From Microbacterium album (GTDB lineage Bacteria; Actinomycetota; Actinomycetes; Actinomycetales; Microbacteriaceae), in the NCBI RefSeq assembly GCF_014643695.1, contig NZ_BMJY01000001.1:124001-188000 (forward strand): 64,000 nucleotides of DNA. The letters run 5' to 3'. Position numbers and translations under genes: made by a program. Under the pieces are notes generated by a model. It was given only the letters and a program-made list of their open reading frames with translations, made no database searches and had not been told where the DNA came from. Every line of letters begins with the position of its first letter. The first letter of the stretch is position 1. Positions 40,510 to 49,243 of this stretch are shown here, piece by piece.

Positions 40510-41619
40510 ATGGAGCTGGATGCCCCAGCCAAGCTCGAGTTCGTCCTCTACGACAAGACCGGTGAGTTCCGACAGACGATCGTCCCCAACACGGTGCATG
40601 CCGAGCTGTTGTGGAACGGTGCCTCCTTCGCGGAGCTGACGTTCGATGACGACGACAAGGCATGGTCCGACCTCGGCCCCGGATCACGCGTGCGGGTGCT
40701 CGTCAACGGGCGGTCGGAGATCCACGGCCCGATCGTGGAGTTCGCCGGCGAGGGGCCGGAGGGCGGGACGACGATCACCGTCGAGGACGACTTCAGGCTG
40801 TTCCGGAACCTCGGGTGGCAGGTCCCTGGTGCGCCGATCAGCGGCCAGGGCGCCGCGGCCTACCGTCGCTACACCGGCCCCACGGAAACGGTCGTGAAAG
40901 CCGCGTGTGCGGACCTCTCCGCTCGGATGGGCCTCGGGTGGACGATCGCGCCGAACAAGCAGCTTGGGTCCGCGCAGCGGGTGGAGTTCCGCATGCATCC
41001 GCTGGTGGACAAGCTCGTCCCGCTGCTCGAGGCGGATGCGCTGACCTGGACGCTCCGAGACGGAGTGGTCGAGGTCGAGGCGGGGGATCTGTTCCCGCGT
41101 GTGCTCACCGCGGAGTCGGGGGTGCTCGGCGACTACTCGTGGCGGATCACGGCCCCCACGGCGACGCAGGTCGTCGTCGGTGGTGAGGGTGAGGGCGTCG
41201 AGCGTCTGTTCCAGCGGTTCACGAATCCGGCCGCGGAAGCGGAGTGGGGCTTCCCGGTGGAGATCTTCAAGGACTCGCGGATGGCGCAGGGCGTCACGGA
41301 CCTGTCCCCGGACGGGCGTGAGGCGCTCGCTGAGGGCTCCGCGAAGGTCTCCCTGACCGCGGACCTCATCGAGAACTCCTGGTTCCGCTACGGGGCGTAC
41401 AAGGTCGGGGATCTGGTGCAGGTGCAGATCGGGCCGGCGGACCATCCGCAGATCGACACGGTCGAGGTCATCACTCAGGTGGTGATCGACGACACGCCCG
41501 AGGAGGGGCTGACGATCACACCCCACCTGGGGGAGATCGAGGACGACGGCGACAGCCGGCTCGCCCGACAGGTCGCGCGGCTCAGCGCGGCTCTCCGAGA
41601 CCTGAGGAGCGCATCATGA
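40510..41619 (+). CDS. minor tail protein, Gp37/Tal-like
   Basis: A 369-residue protein (KLEFVLYDKTGEFRQTIVPN, SEIHGPIVEF, YKVGDLVQVQIG) resembling the siphovirus ReqiPepy6 Gp37-like family, a tail-tip/hub protein that closes the tube. AGGGGGCCGGG precedes the ATG; the stop overlaps the next start. Confidence 0.82.
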   Translation: MELDAPAKLEFVLYDKTGEFRQTIVPNTVHAELLWNGASFAELTFDDDDKAWSDLGPGSRVRVLVNGRSEIHGPIVEFAGEGPEGGTTITVEDDFRLFRNLGWQVPGAPISGQGAAAYRRYTGPTETVVKAACADLSARMGLGWTIAPNKQLGSAQRVEFRMHPLVDKLVPLLEADALTWTLRDGVVEVEAGDLFPRVLTAESGVLGDYSWRITAPTATQVVVGGEGEGVERLFQRFTNPAAEAEWGFPVEIFKDSRMAQGVTDLSPDGREALAEGSAKVSLTADLIENSWFRYGAYKVGDLVQVQIGPADHPQIDTVEVITQVVIDDTPEEGLTITPHLGEIEDDGDSRLARQVARLSAALRDLRSAS

Positions 41620-42524
41620 TCACGAGCGTCGGATACGCCGGCACCGTCTCCGAGGTGGAGTGGGCCGATCTGGCTTGGAGGGCCGGCGGCGCCCGCTACG
41701 GGGTGGCAGGCATCGACGACTGGCGAGCCACGGTCGCGATGGGCGACCGCGCGGTGCAGATCTCTCCCGGCAAAGGCTGGGGCAACGGGGTCGTGGACAC
41801 GTCCGACGCGCCGGAGGTGCTGACAGCGGCGCCCGTGGCCAGCGGCACCCGCTACGACTTGCTGGTCGCGCGTCGGGACTGGCAGACACGGCAGACGACG
41901 TTCGCGATCGTGCAGGGCAGCGCCGAGCGCGCGATCCCCGCCCGCGCGACCGACGTGGGGATCGTCGATGAGCAGCCGCTCTGGCTGCTGCGGGTCGTGG
42001 CCGGCCAGTCGCAGGTGCAGGAGATCATCGACGTCCGGGTGATTCCGGGCGACGGCGGGATGCTCGCGTTCGACCAGCTCGCCCTGTCCTACCTGGGCCT
42101 GCTGGGCACCGTCGTGCGCATCGGGGATGTCGTGTGGTCCCGAGTGCTCAACGCTGTCGGGACGCCAACCTGGCGGTCAGCACCTTCTCCCGACACCGAC
42201 ACCGGGTGGGTGACGCTGACGCCGCAGAACCAAGCCTGGTCGGTGGCGGCGCAGTACGGGTATCAGGCCCTCGCCGTGCGGCGGATTGGGTTCAGCACGG
42301 ACCTCAGCGGCATCATCCGCAACGCGACTCAGCGCGTGCAGGCGGGGTTCGTGGGAGCGCATGTCCCGGCAGGGTCCCGCCCGCGCGCGCGGACGCTGCT
42401 CACCTGCCACATCGCCGGCGTGGAAGCCGTGGTGGAGCCGAACGGGCGGCTGCTGTTCGCCCGCGCGGACCTCGCACCGGGCACGCCGATCCCGCTGGCC
42501 GGCCACTGGATCTCCGAGAGCTGA
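41616..42524 (+). CDS. minor tail/baseplate protein
   Basis: A 302-residue beta-rich protein (YGVAGIDDWRATVAMGDRAV, TTFAIVQGSAERAIPARATD, PLWLLRVVAGQSQVQEIIDV). This type in actinophages lies between the Tal-like protein and the lysis genes and probably forms part of the baseplate or carries the fibre. ATGA overlap with the upstream gene. Confidence 0.75.
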   Translation: MITSVGYAGTVSEVEWADLAWRAGGARYGVAGIDDWRATVAMGDRAVQISPGKGWGNGVVDTSDAPEVLTAAPVASGTRYDLLVARRDWQTRQTTFAIVQGSAERAIPARATDVGIVDEQPLWLLRVVAGQSQVQEIIDVRVIPGDGGMLAFDQLALSYLGLLGTVVRIGDVVWSRVLNAVGTPTWRSAPSPDTDTGWVTLTPQNQAWSVAAQYGYQALAVRRIGFSTDLSGIIRNATQRVQAGFVGAHVPAGSRPRARTLLTCHIAGVEAVVEPNGRLLFARADLAPGTPIPLAGHWISES

Positions 42525-42538
42525 GAAGGAGGCCCGTC

Positions 42539-43426
42539 ATGGGCGGAACCGACACCACGGTGCGGATCGATGGGTGGCCCGTCGCGCCGGGCACCGCACA
42601 CGCATTCCAGACACGGCTCAAGCCCGCGTTCGAGAGGGCGTTCCCCGGCATCACACTGCACGTGTACTCCGGCTACCGGTCCTACGCGGACCAGGAAGCA
42701 ATCTTCCGGGAACGGTACCGGGCAGGGGCGCACAGCCCGTACGGGGACTACCGGTGGTGGAACGGCGTCCGGTGGGGGCGCGTGTCTGGCGAGGGCACCG
42801 TCGCGGTCCCCGGCACGTCGAACCACCAGTCCGGCCACGCGCTCGACGTTCGCGACTCGGGGCGCGACGCCGGGGTCACCGTCGCGGGCAACGCCCGGTC
42901 GAACTGGATCCGCCAGAACGCTCGCGACCACGGCTTCGACCCCGCCGGGTACGGCTTCGCGGAGCCCTGGCACATCGAGTACACCGGCGACCCGTGGGCG
43001 GCCCCTGCCGCGGTCGCATCCGTCCAGACCGCTACGGCGGCTTTCTCTGAGGAGGACCCTGACATGCCCATCCACATTCGTCGCGAGAGGGACGGCCACA
43101 CCTGGACCGTCGTCCCCGGCCTGTACATCAAGCACCACCCGAACGTGCAGAACGGGAACATCGCCGGCTACCTCACCACCGGATCGACGAAGCGGCCCGA
43201 CTTCCGCAGCCTCAACGACGCCGATCTCAGCATCGCGATGTGGGACCTCGGCTTCCCCGAGCTGAAGGGCGACATCGGCAAGCTCCCGAGGAACGGCGGC
43301 TACGTATGGGCCGAGCGTGCGGCGGCGACGACGTGGGTCAAGGACCGCCTCGGTGGCTCGGTCCTGGGCAACGCGCCCAGCATCTCGGCGCTGCTGGACC
43401 GGATCGCGAAGAAGCTCGGCGCCTGA
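42539..43426 (+). CDS. endolysin, M15 (VanY-type) peptidase with C-terminal domain
   Basis: A 295-residue lysin. The N-terminal ~160 residues form an M15 peptidase: YSGYRSYADQEAIF, then the zinc motif SNHQSGHALDVRD and the final EPWHIEY. It cuts peptide crosslinks in peptidoglycan. The C-terminal domain (from ~176) is probably for cell-wall binding. A strong ribosome site and ATG at its beginning (43064) suggest that it is also made separately. Strong site GAAGGAGG at the gene's own start. Confidence 0.9.
   Translation: MGGTDTTVRIDGWPVAPGTAHAFQTRLKPAFERAFPGITLHVYSGYRSYADQEAIFRERYRAGAHSPYGDYRWWNGVRWGRVSGEGTVAVPGTSNHQSGHALDVRDSGRDAGVTVAGNARSNWIRQNARDHGFDPAGYGFAEPWHIEYTGDPWAAPAAVASVQTATAAFSEEDPDMPIHIRRERDGHTWTVVPGLYIKHHPNVQNGNIAGYLTTGSTKRPDFRSLNDADLSIAMWDLGFPELKGDIGKLPRNGGYVWAERAAATTWVKDRLGGSVLGNAPSISALLDRIAKKLGA
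43064..43426 (+). CDS. predicted free C-terminal domain of the endolysin
   Basis: GAGGAGG lies 8 nt before an in-frame ATG at 43064, giving a 120-residue product (IHIRRERDGHTWTVVPGLYI, IAGYLTTGSTKRPDF). Internal starts of this sort are known in other endolysins and yield complexes with extra wall-binding domains. Inference for this phage. Confidence 0.55.
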   Translation: MPIHIRRERDGHTWTVVPGLYIKHHPNVQNGNIAGYLTTGSTKRPDFRSLNDADLSIAMWDLGFPELKGDIGKLPRNGGYVWAERAAATTWVKDRLGGSVLGNAPSISALLDRIAKKLGA

Positions 43427-43463
43427 TGCGGCACCGGATCACCGCTCGAGGAGGTCCCGCCCT

Positions 43464-43892
43464 ATGAGCCCTACCCGTGTCGTCAAGTTCCTGTGGAACT
43501 CGATCACCGAGCCGCGACACCTCAAGGTTGCGTACGCGGCGATCTACGCCGTCGTGCTCGGCACCGGCATGGCCACGCTCCTGCACCCGCCCCGCACGAT
43601 CGAGGGCGAGCTCGGCCAGCTGCTCACGGTCATCTGGTCGGCGTTCCTCCTCCTCGGCGGGTTCGGCGGCCTCCTGACCGTGTTCCCGGGCTGGTGGTGG
43701 GCGGAGCGCCTGTCGATCGTGCTCACCCTGACGGGTCTCGGCATCTACGCGCTCGTCGTCGTGAGCCTGCACTTCACGTCCTCGGGGTCCAGGCTGACGC
43801 AGCTCGGCACGATCCTCCTCGCCGCGTCACCGTTCATCATCCGCTGGGTGCTCATCCGGAAGTACTCGTTCGAGCCACGCACCCGGGGGTAG
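43464..43892 (+). CDS. four-helix membrane protein, holin candidate
   Basis: A 142-residue protein with four membrane segments (VAYAAIYAVVLGTGMATLL, TVIWSAFLLLGGFGGLLTVF, LSIVLTLTGLGIYALVVVSL, GTILLAASPFIIRWVLI). It lies directly after the endolysin with GAGGAGGT upstream. It may be a holin or antiholin acting with the r1t-like holin two genes on. Confidence 0.7.
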   Translation: MSPTRVVKFLWNSITEPRHLKVAYAAIYAVVLGTGMATLLHPPRTIEGELGQLLTVIWSAFLLLGGFGGLLTVFPGWWWAERLSIVLTLTGLGIYALVVVSLHFTSSGSRLTQLGTILLAASPFIIRWVLIRKYSFEPRTRG

Positions 43893-43895
43893 CTC

Positions 43896-44204
43896 ATGGA
43901 CGCCCAGCTGGTCGCCGCGCTCGGCTCCTCCACGGTCCTCGGCATCGTCATCACGAAGGTCTTCGACTGGGTGCGGGACGCCCGGGCGGGCCATCTGCAG
44001 CGACGTCGTGCCGAGGTCGACCGTGCCATCACGGAGCGCGACAAGGCGCTCGTCGCGCTCGAGGCGTCGGAGTGCGCTGAGGAGGACGCGGCGCGCCGCG
44101 TCCGCATCGTCGAGGAGTCTCTCGCGATCCACCGTCGCGTCATCATCGACGCTCCCTGCCTCGGCCCCGAGGCGCTTCCCACCTACCCGTCCCGAAAGGA
44201 CTGA
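43896..44204 (+). CDS. small membrane-anchored coiled-coil protein of the lysis module
   Basis: A 102-residue protein with an N-terminal membrane anchor (LVAALGSSTVLGIVITKVF) and a charged coiled coil (HLQRRRAEVDRAITERDKAL). Such proteins lie among actinophage lysis genes and may regulate holin timing or act on the envelope. Function unproven. Confidence 0.68.
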   Translation: MDAQLVAALGSSTVLGIVITKVFDWVRDARAGHLQRRRAEVDRAITERDKALVALEASECAEEDAARRVRIVEESLAIHRRVIIDAPCLGPEALPTYPSRKD

Positions 44205-44206
44205 CG

Positions 44207-44632
44207 ATGCTCACCAACCTGACCAGCAAGCTGTGGTGGCGCGACGCCGCGCTGCGCGCCCTGTACACGGCCGTGGCCGTCGCGCTGCCCTACCTCGGGG
44301 CCACGCTCATCACCGAGGTGCCGTGGCTCACGGTTATCCTCGCCGGCGGGCTCGGCGCGGTCGCGTCGCTCGCCACGTCCCTCGCAGGCCTCCCGGAGGT
44401 CGAGGGCGTCGACCTGCCGTGGTGGCTGGCCGCTGTCGAGCGCACCGTGAAGACGTTCGCGCAGGCCCTGGGCGCCGGGTTCGTCGGCGCGACGCTCCTG
44501 ACCGACGTCGACTGGCCGATGGTGCTGCAGGCGGCCGCTCTGTCCGCGCTCGTGTCGCTGCTGCGCCTGGTGCTCGCCACGCTTCCCGCCGACCCGACCA
44601 TCGCGCTTGTGCAGGAAGAGGAGCGCCGATGA
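44207..44632 (+). CDS. r1t-type holin
   Basis: A 141-residue protein with the r1t holin layout: hydrophobic N-terminal segments (LYTAVAVALPYLGATLI, VILAGGLGAVASLATSLAG) and the conserved WLAAVERTVKTFAQALGAGF, then AALSALVSLLRLVLA. It permeabilises the membrane to release the endolysin at lysis. GAAAGGA precedes the ATG. Confidence 0.85.
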   Translation: MLTNLTSKLWWRDAALRALYTAVAVALPYLGATLITEVPWLTVILAGGLGAVASLATSLAGLPEVEGVDLPWWLAAVERTVKTFAQALGAGFVGATLLTDVDWPMVLQAAALSALVSLLRLVLATLPADPTIALVQEEERR

Positions 44633-45198
44633 TCGACTTCTTCCCGGTGTCCCTCGCGGTGGACCCGGAGTCCCCGACCGTGATCGTCCCGAACGCGCAG
44701 GCGGAGGTCTTCGCGGCGTCCGACACGGGCTTCACGATTCCGCTGCCGATCACGGACCTCAGCGACGTGCCGATGACGCTCGTCAGCGGCCCGACCGGGA
44801 TCTACCCGGCGTTCAAGGTCGCGACGGGTGAGACGCAGGTGCTCGTCCGGTCGGGCGGTCTGGTGACGCCGATGACGTCGGTCCTCGGGCAGCTGCTCGA
44901 GGTGATCCCGGACCCGCGGGCCGCAGCGGATGGCGACGTGCCGATGGTGCAGGGCGGCGAGTACCGGGCCGTGCCCCTGCCGACTGCGCAGGAGATGCAG
45001 GAAGCGATGGCCGCCACGGAAGAGGCCTCGCGCGTCGCGCAGGAAGCGGCGCGGATCCTCCAGGAGCTCGTCGATCACTCCGGCACTCCGCTGGTCCCCG
45101 ACCCGGACCGCGAGGGCACCTTCCTCATCCTCAATCCCGTGGCGATCGCGCCGAACCCCGCCCGTGAGGGCACCTTCACGATCGGAGGAGCAGCATGA
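44629..45198 (+). CDS. phage protein upstream of tail spike, possible adaptor
   Basis: A 189-residue protein (VNPESPTVIVP-like beta N-terminal domain; TGETQVLVRSGGLVTPMTSV; helical EAMAATEEASRVAQEAARIL). It lies between the holin and the spike gene and overlaps both by 4 nt. Its beta domain plus coiled coil suggests a fibre or spike attachment role; no family is certain. Confidence 0.65.
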   Translation: MIDFFPVSLAVDPESPTVIVPNAQAEVFAASDTGFTIPLPITDLSDVPMTLVSGPTGIYPAFKVATGETQVLVRSGGLVTPMTSVLGQLLEVIPDPRAAADGDVPMVQGGEYRAVPLPTAQEMQEAMAATEEASRVAQEAARILQELVDHSGTPLVPDPDREGTFLILNPVAIAPNPAREGTFTIGGAA

Positions 45199-46925
45199 CG
45201 TACGTGCCCGTGGGCATCGACGAGGACAACAACCTGCCGCCGGCAGCGCGTCAGGCGCTCGCCCAGTCGGACGAGCTATCGAACACATTCGTTGAGCTCG
45301 ACGGGCTAACGCTTGATGCGCGTAGGTTCGGTGTCGCCGCGGATGGTGTAGCGGACGACACCGCCGCGCTGCGAGCGTGCTCGGCTGCCGCGTCGAGCGC
45401 AGCGGTCGCTGCTTCCCGGCCAGTCACGATCCTGCTGCCGGCGGGCCCCATGCGAGTTACGGGCGCGATCGGCACTCTGGCCTCCAACGGACGATACGAA
45501 ATCCCTTCACGCGTGCGCTGGATCGGCCGAGGACGGGGGGTCACAGAGTTCCGGCCTGAGGGCTCTGGATACAGCCTCTTCACCCGAAAAGGCGGTGCGA
45601 GCGCCCCGCTTCTCGGCGTGGAGTTCGCCCACTTCGACATTCGCGGTGACGGTTATACCCAGCCGGGCGCGTACAACCCAGAGTTCGGCAAGGGAATCTT
45701 CGGCCAGTACTTCCTTGGCGCGTGGTTCCACGACCTCGGCATCTTCAACACGCTCGCGACCGGCCTAGGTGTGGACTTCCTCGCTGGGGGGTCGATCATC
45801 GAGCGTGTCTGGGCGGAAGGCTGCGGGCGTGGGTACACGGGGAACTTCGAGGGCAATATCGGTGCGTCTGGGATCGGTATCGGCACTCGGGGGTCGTGGA
45901 CGGCGAGAGAGGACCTCGTCGTCCGCGACTGCATCGCGATCAACAACAAGAACAACGGCCTCTTCGACGAGGACCAGTTCATGCCTAACAAGGCTCCCGC
46001 GTTCGGGACGCGATACGTGAACTGCCTCGCGATCGGCAACCGGATTGGCTTCGCCTCGAAGGAGTCCAACTCACGGTTCATCGCGTGCGAGGCCTACGGG
46101 AACTCGCAGTGGGGCGCAGCTGTCGGTGACGCGGCCAGATTCGAGGGCGGCTCGTACTCGCGGAACGGCGATCCGGCCGATGCTGTGAGCTACGGAGACG
46201 GGATCGTCGTACGCCGGCACGAAGGCGACCTATACGGCGAGCCGACATTCTCGGGCAGCGTCCTTGTGGAGGGCAATGCCCGGTCCGGCCTGCGCTACGA
46301 GTTCCGCAGCGCCACGGCGAAGATGTCTCCTCTCAGCGGCATTGTGGCTCGTCGGAACGGTCAGTCGGGTGTCCTGTTCGTTGCTAGCCCGACCTCGCTT
46401 GCAATGCCGCGGGTCTACCTGGGCAGCATCGTCACTGAAGACAACGGACAGTTCCTGGTGTCCAATCGTCGAGCGGGTGTGACCTTCACCGGGACGGCGA
46501 GCATCGCCGAAATCCACGCTCTCGGTGGCACCTACCGAGACACGGGCGGCGGGACGCAGGAGCGAGCCATCCACGTGGTGGGGTCCTCCGTGGCTGTGGG
46601 GGGCGGCGAAGTGCAGGGGAACGTGATCAGTGGGCACACCCTCCAGGCGATCCGGTTTGAGAACACCGCATCGGAGGCGAACGTCTTGGTTCGCGGCAAC
46701 GATGGGCTGAGGAGCGAAGCGCGCGGCGTTGCGACCATTCCCGATGGGAACATGACGGTCACAGTCGCGCACGGGCTGTTCAAGACGCCCACAGACATCG
46801 TGGCCACACCCCGCGGTACTGCGACCCCGCTGGCGGTCGACACGGTCAACGCCAACACCTTCCGAGTCACCCGGAGCCCTCTCACAGCGGGGGCTCTGGA
46901 CGTGAACTGGCGCGCCGCGGTGTGA
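45195..46925 (+). CDS. tail spike with pectate-lyase-like beta-helix
   Basis: A 576-residue receptor-binding protein. After ~40 residues comes the Pectate_lyase_3-type segment (FGVAADGVADDTAALRA), then a right-handed beta-helix with repeated strands (VRDCIAINNKNNGLFDED, RYVNCLAIGNRIGFASKESN). A small C-terminal beta domain (TVTVAHGLFKTPTDIVATPR) ends it. It probably binds or degrades a surface glycan. Base composition looks less GC-rich than its neighbours, a hint of recent exchange. It ends stop-to-stop against the acyltransferase gene. Confidence 0.86.
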   Translation: MTYVPVGIDEDNNLPPAARQALAQSDELSNTFVELDGLTLDARRFGVAADGVADDTAALRACSAAASSAAVAASRPVTILLPAGPMRVTGAIGTLASNGRYEIPSRVRWIGRGRGVTEFRPEGSGYSLFTRKGGASAPLLGVEFAHFDIRGDGYTQPGAYNPEFGKGIFGQYFLGAWFHDLGIFNTLATGLGVDFLAGGSIIERVWAEGCGRGYTGNFEGNIGASGIGIGTRGSWTAREDLVVRDCIAINNKNNGLFDEDQFMPNKAPAFGTRYVNCLAIGNRIGFASKESNSRFIACEAYGNSQWGAAVGDAARFEGGSYSRNGDPADAVSYGDGIVVRRHEGDLYGEPTFSGSVLVEGNARSGLRYEFRSATAKMSPLSGIVARRNGQSGVLFVASPTSLAMPRVYLGSIVTEDNGQFLVSNRRAGVTFTGTASIAEIHALGGTYRDTGGGTQERAIHVVGSSVAVGGGEVQGNVISGHTLQAIRFENTASEANVLVRGNDGLRSEARGVATIPDGNMTVTVAHGLFKTPTDIVATPRGTATPLAVDTVNANTFRVTRSPLTAGALDVNWRAAV

Positions 46926-48044
46926 TCAGCGAGCCACGGGCACCCGTCGACGGGAAAGGAGGGACTGCATCCCGTCGACGGGTGCCCGAAGCAGGCCGAA
47001 CGCGCGATACCAGAAGTCCCGCAAACCCACCTCGATAATTCGGTGCAGCAGCCATGCCGAGACGATCAGACCGACGATCATCGCAGGGTAGACGAGCCAC
47101 AGGTTTTCGTTGGTGCCGACTCTGTTCAGGACGGTATAGCCAATGTGGGCGTGCAGAAGGTAGATCGGGTAGGTGAGGTCACTGGTCGGGCGCGAGAGCG
47201 GGATCCGTAGCGTCTGAACCCGAGGGATCCACAGCAACGCGATCAGCACGAAGAAGATCGTGATGAGCCCGAGAACGACAGGCAGGGACGCCGAGAAGGC
47301 GTGGCCCGCATCCCAGGACGGGAAGCGCCGAGCGACGAACAACAGGGACGCAGCGAAGCCCGCGGTCAGTCCGATCACCCGGTAGACGCTGAAGCCACGC
47401 GACTGGATCGACGCCATGATCGCCCCGGACGCGAAGAAGGCGTAGAACGTCCCCATGTACGGCAGATTCGAGATCGAGGGCAACGCGATGTTGAGGGCGA
47501 GCATGACGATCGCCCACGCGGGGAAGAACGCGTCTAGGAAGCGTCCGAGCCCGACCATGATGAGGGCGAACACCAGAAGGTAGAACGAGATCTCATACGT
47601 CAGGGTCCAGTAGACACCGTCGATTGCGTTCTGATCGAACATCCCGGGCACCATGGTCAGGTTCGCGAGGAATTGGACGGGCGTGACCTTCATATCTGGA
47701 TTGCCCCAGAACGTAACGACGAGAGTCGTGGCCGCCATAGCGACCCAATAGGCAGGGAACAGACGCACCCCTCGCCCGACGACGAACTGCCCTGCCGACT
47801 TCCCGCGTGCGGATTGCGTGACCACGTAGCCGCTGATCAAGAAGAACAGGTGCACACCGAAGTAGCCGTAGATGGCGATCGGCGCGAGCATGCCGAATCC
47901 GACCTCGCTGACCTTCCCGTTGTTGATCCCGTTGAAGAACCAGTGGAAGCACACGACCATCAGCGCGGCCACGAATCGCAGCACGTCGAGCAGTTCGAGG
48001 CGGCGATGCTTCGCGGGTTCGCCGACGGCAAGGGGTTCAGCCAT
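46926..48044 (-). CDS. acyltransferase 3 family membrane protein (O-acetyltransferase type)
   Basis: A 372-residue integral membrane protein with the acyltransferase-3 start motif (LELLDVLRFVAALMVVCFHW), HLFFLISGYVV, the RLFPAYWVA motif and about ten membrane segments. Such enzymes (OafA-like) O-acetylate surface polysaccharides. In prophages they change the phage receptor, giving conversion and superinfection exclusion. The ATG at 48044 has TACGAT 6 nt upstream (leaderless layout); an ATG ten codons earlier is less likely. It is antisense to the lytic operon. Confidence 0.87.
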   Translation of the reverse strand: MAEPLAVGEPAKHRRLELLDVLRFVAALMVVCFHWFFNGINNGKVSEVGFGMLAPIAIYGYFGVHLFFLISGYVVTQSARGKSAGQFVVGRGVRLFPAYWVAMAATTLVVTFWGNPDMKVTPVQFLANLTMVPGMFDQNAIDGVYWTLTYEISFYLLVFALIMVGLGRFLDAFFPAWAIVMLALNIALPSISNLPYMGTFYAFFASGAIMASIQSRGFSVYRVIGLTAGFAASLLFVARRFPSWDAGHAFSASLPVVLGLITIFFVLIALLWIPRVQTLRIPLSRPTSDLTYPIYLLHAHIGYTVLNRVGTNENLWLVYPAMIVGLIVSAWLLHRIIEVGLRDFWYRAFGLLRAPVDGMQSLLSRRRVPVAR

Positions 48045-48050
48045 AGCCGA

Positions 48051-48056
48051 ATCGTA
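48051..48056 (-). promoter_or_regulatory. leaderless-type -10 box of acyltransferase gene (TACGAT)
   Basis: TACGAT on the minus strand, 6 nt before the ATG at 48044. It is consistent with a host-type promoter active in the lysogen. Confidence 0.55.
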
Positions 48057-48120
48057 GTGGCGCCCTGTCTCCACTATCGAACGCAGTACATGGGGGTCTC
48101 TCGACCCCGCGAAGCACGAT

Positions 48121-48179
48121 CGCCCCTCCCGGGTGAGCTACTGACACCGCACGCGGTGGCTGGCTCCCCGGGAGGGGCG
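48121..48179. terminator. nested hairpin, likely bidirectional terminator
   Basis: A perfect 13-bp inverted repeat (CGCCCCTCCCGGG and complement, 48121-48133 with 48167-48179) encloses a second hairpin (CACCGC/GCGGTG, 48145-48158). It separates the acyltransferase promoter from the end of the leftward gene at 48198. Confidence 0.6.
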
Positions 48180-48197
48180 GTTTCGTCGTGTCCGGGG

Positions 48198-48377
48198 TCA
48201 GCGGCGGCGTCGCCGCAGGCGCCCCTCGAGGAGCTTGAACACGAGCGCGAGCGCGACGGCCGCGCCGACGAAGGCCCACGGCCCGGGGTTCGCGGCGATG
48301 GCCGACAGCAGGAAGCCAGGCGCCTGCAGGACGGCGTCGAGGATGATCGCGCCCAGGTCGGGCATCTCGGGGGTCAC
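48198..48377 (-). CDS. 59-residue membrane protein
   Basis: A small protein with hydrophobic stretches (LGAIILDAVLQAPGFLLSAI and WAFVGAAVALALVFKLL) and an Arg-rich tail. The GTG at 48377 is chosen because TATGCT lies 7 nt upstream; an in-frame ATG at 48389 is the alternative. Function unknown; part of the right-end accessory cluster. Confidence 0.6.
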   Translation of the reverse strand: MTPEMPDLGAIILDAVLQAPGFLLSAIAANPGPWAFVGAAVALALVFKLLEGRLRRRRR

Positions 48378-48447
48378 GAGCGCGAGCATAGCGGTGTCCG
48401 CGCGCCTGCGTATGCTCTTCTTCTCGGCCGGAGAAGGGGACCGGTCT

Positions 48448-48753
48448 ATGCGCAGCGAACGCGAGTGGCATCCGATCATGGCCGCGGTGGAGGATGAGCC
48501 GGCCCGGTGGCGGATGCTGGACTCCCTCGGCAAGGAGTACGCCCGAATCGAGCTGCGCCGTGTCGCCGGCGGCGGGCTCCGCTACAAGGTCGAGTTCCGT
48601 GGCGAGCTGATCGGGTGGGCGACGTCGCTGCGCGTCGCATGTGAGGGCGCGCACAGGGCGTTCCTGCGCTCCCACGGCCCGAACGTCACCAGCGCCGCAC
48701 CGACGCCGGAGCAGCTCGCGGAGCGCCGCAAGCGAGGGTCAGTCACGCTGTGA
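48448..48753 (+). CDS. hypothetical protein of the right-end cluster
   Basis: A 101-residue basic protein (HPIMAAVEDEPARWRMLDSL, YKVEFRGELIGWATSLRVAC) read rightward and divergent from the small membrane gene. AAGGGGA precedes the ATG and a TATGCT box lies at 48411-48416. It overlaps the convergent gene at 48739 by 15 bp. No family was recognised. Confidence 0.68.
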   Translation: MRSEREWHPIMAAVEDEPARWRMLDSLGKEYARIELRRVAGGGLRYKVEFRGELIGWATSLRVACEGAHRAFLRSHGPNVTSAAPTPEQLAERRKRGSVTL

Positions 48754-49056
48754 GTCGGCAATACGTCCCAGGTGCTCTGTCTGCCGCTCCTGCTGCATCC
48801 GGTGCTCGTGCGCCAGCCACTCCGGCGAGTTGATCACGTGGGGGTTGGGCGTCATGCCCGGCACGTACCCGCCCCGTCGGTGCGGAGAGGGGAGGCGTTC
48901 GACGATGACAGCCCCGATCGCGCCGACTGCCGCGCACGCCCACACCATCCACGCATGGAACTCACCCAGGACGAACAGCGCGAGCCCGAACGCGAGCAGC
49001 GCACCGAATGCGCCGCCCCCGACCGCTCCGCGAACGAACGCGTACAGCACCTTCAC
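48739..49056 (-). CDS. two-helix membrane protein
   Basis: A 105-residue protein with two membrane segments (GGAFGALLAFGLALFVLG and MVWACAAVGAIGAVIV) and a polar tail (EWLAHEHRMQQERQTEHLGR). GTG start with GGAGG upstream. It is the last of three leftward genes. It could be a holin-like or exclusion protein; not recognised. Confidence 0.68.
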   Translation of the reverse strand: MKVLYAFVRGAVGGGAFGALLAFGLALFVLGEFHAWMVWACAAVGAIGAVIVERLPSPHRRGGYVPGMTPNPHVINSPEWLAHEHRMQQERQTEHLGRIADSQRD

Positions 49057-49093
49057 GATCCCGCCTCCATGAGTGCGACTCTAGCGGCGACCG

Positions 49094-49243
49094 TCACCAA
49101 CCGGGTAGCGCCGGCCCGTCCGTGCCGGGTCGGTCGACCTCGGGCCACGGCTCGAAGCGCCCGCATTCCGGGCACCGGTCCCCACCCTCGGCCGGTCGCA
49201 TCACGACCATGCAGTGCGGGCACGTCGGCTGGGTGCCGTCCAT
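49094..49243 (-). CDS. 49-residue zinc-ribbon protein
   Basis: A short protein with two CPxC knuckles (TCPHCMVVM and RCPECGRFEPW) forming a rubredoxin-like zinc ribbon. The ATG overlaps the stop of the upstream gene (TGATG). Function unknown. Confidence 0.62.
   Translation of the reverse strand: MDGTQPTCPHCMVVMRPAEGGDRCPECGRFEPWPEVDRPGTDGPALPGW

Noticed and set aside
47673..48497. Plus-strand frame across the acyltransferase start
   Set aside because: The opposite strand encodes a clear multi-pass acyltransferase; this frame is low-complexity shadow.
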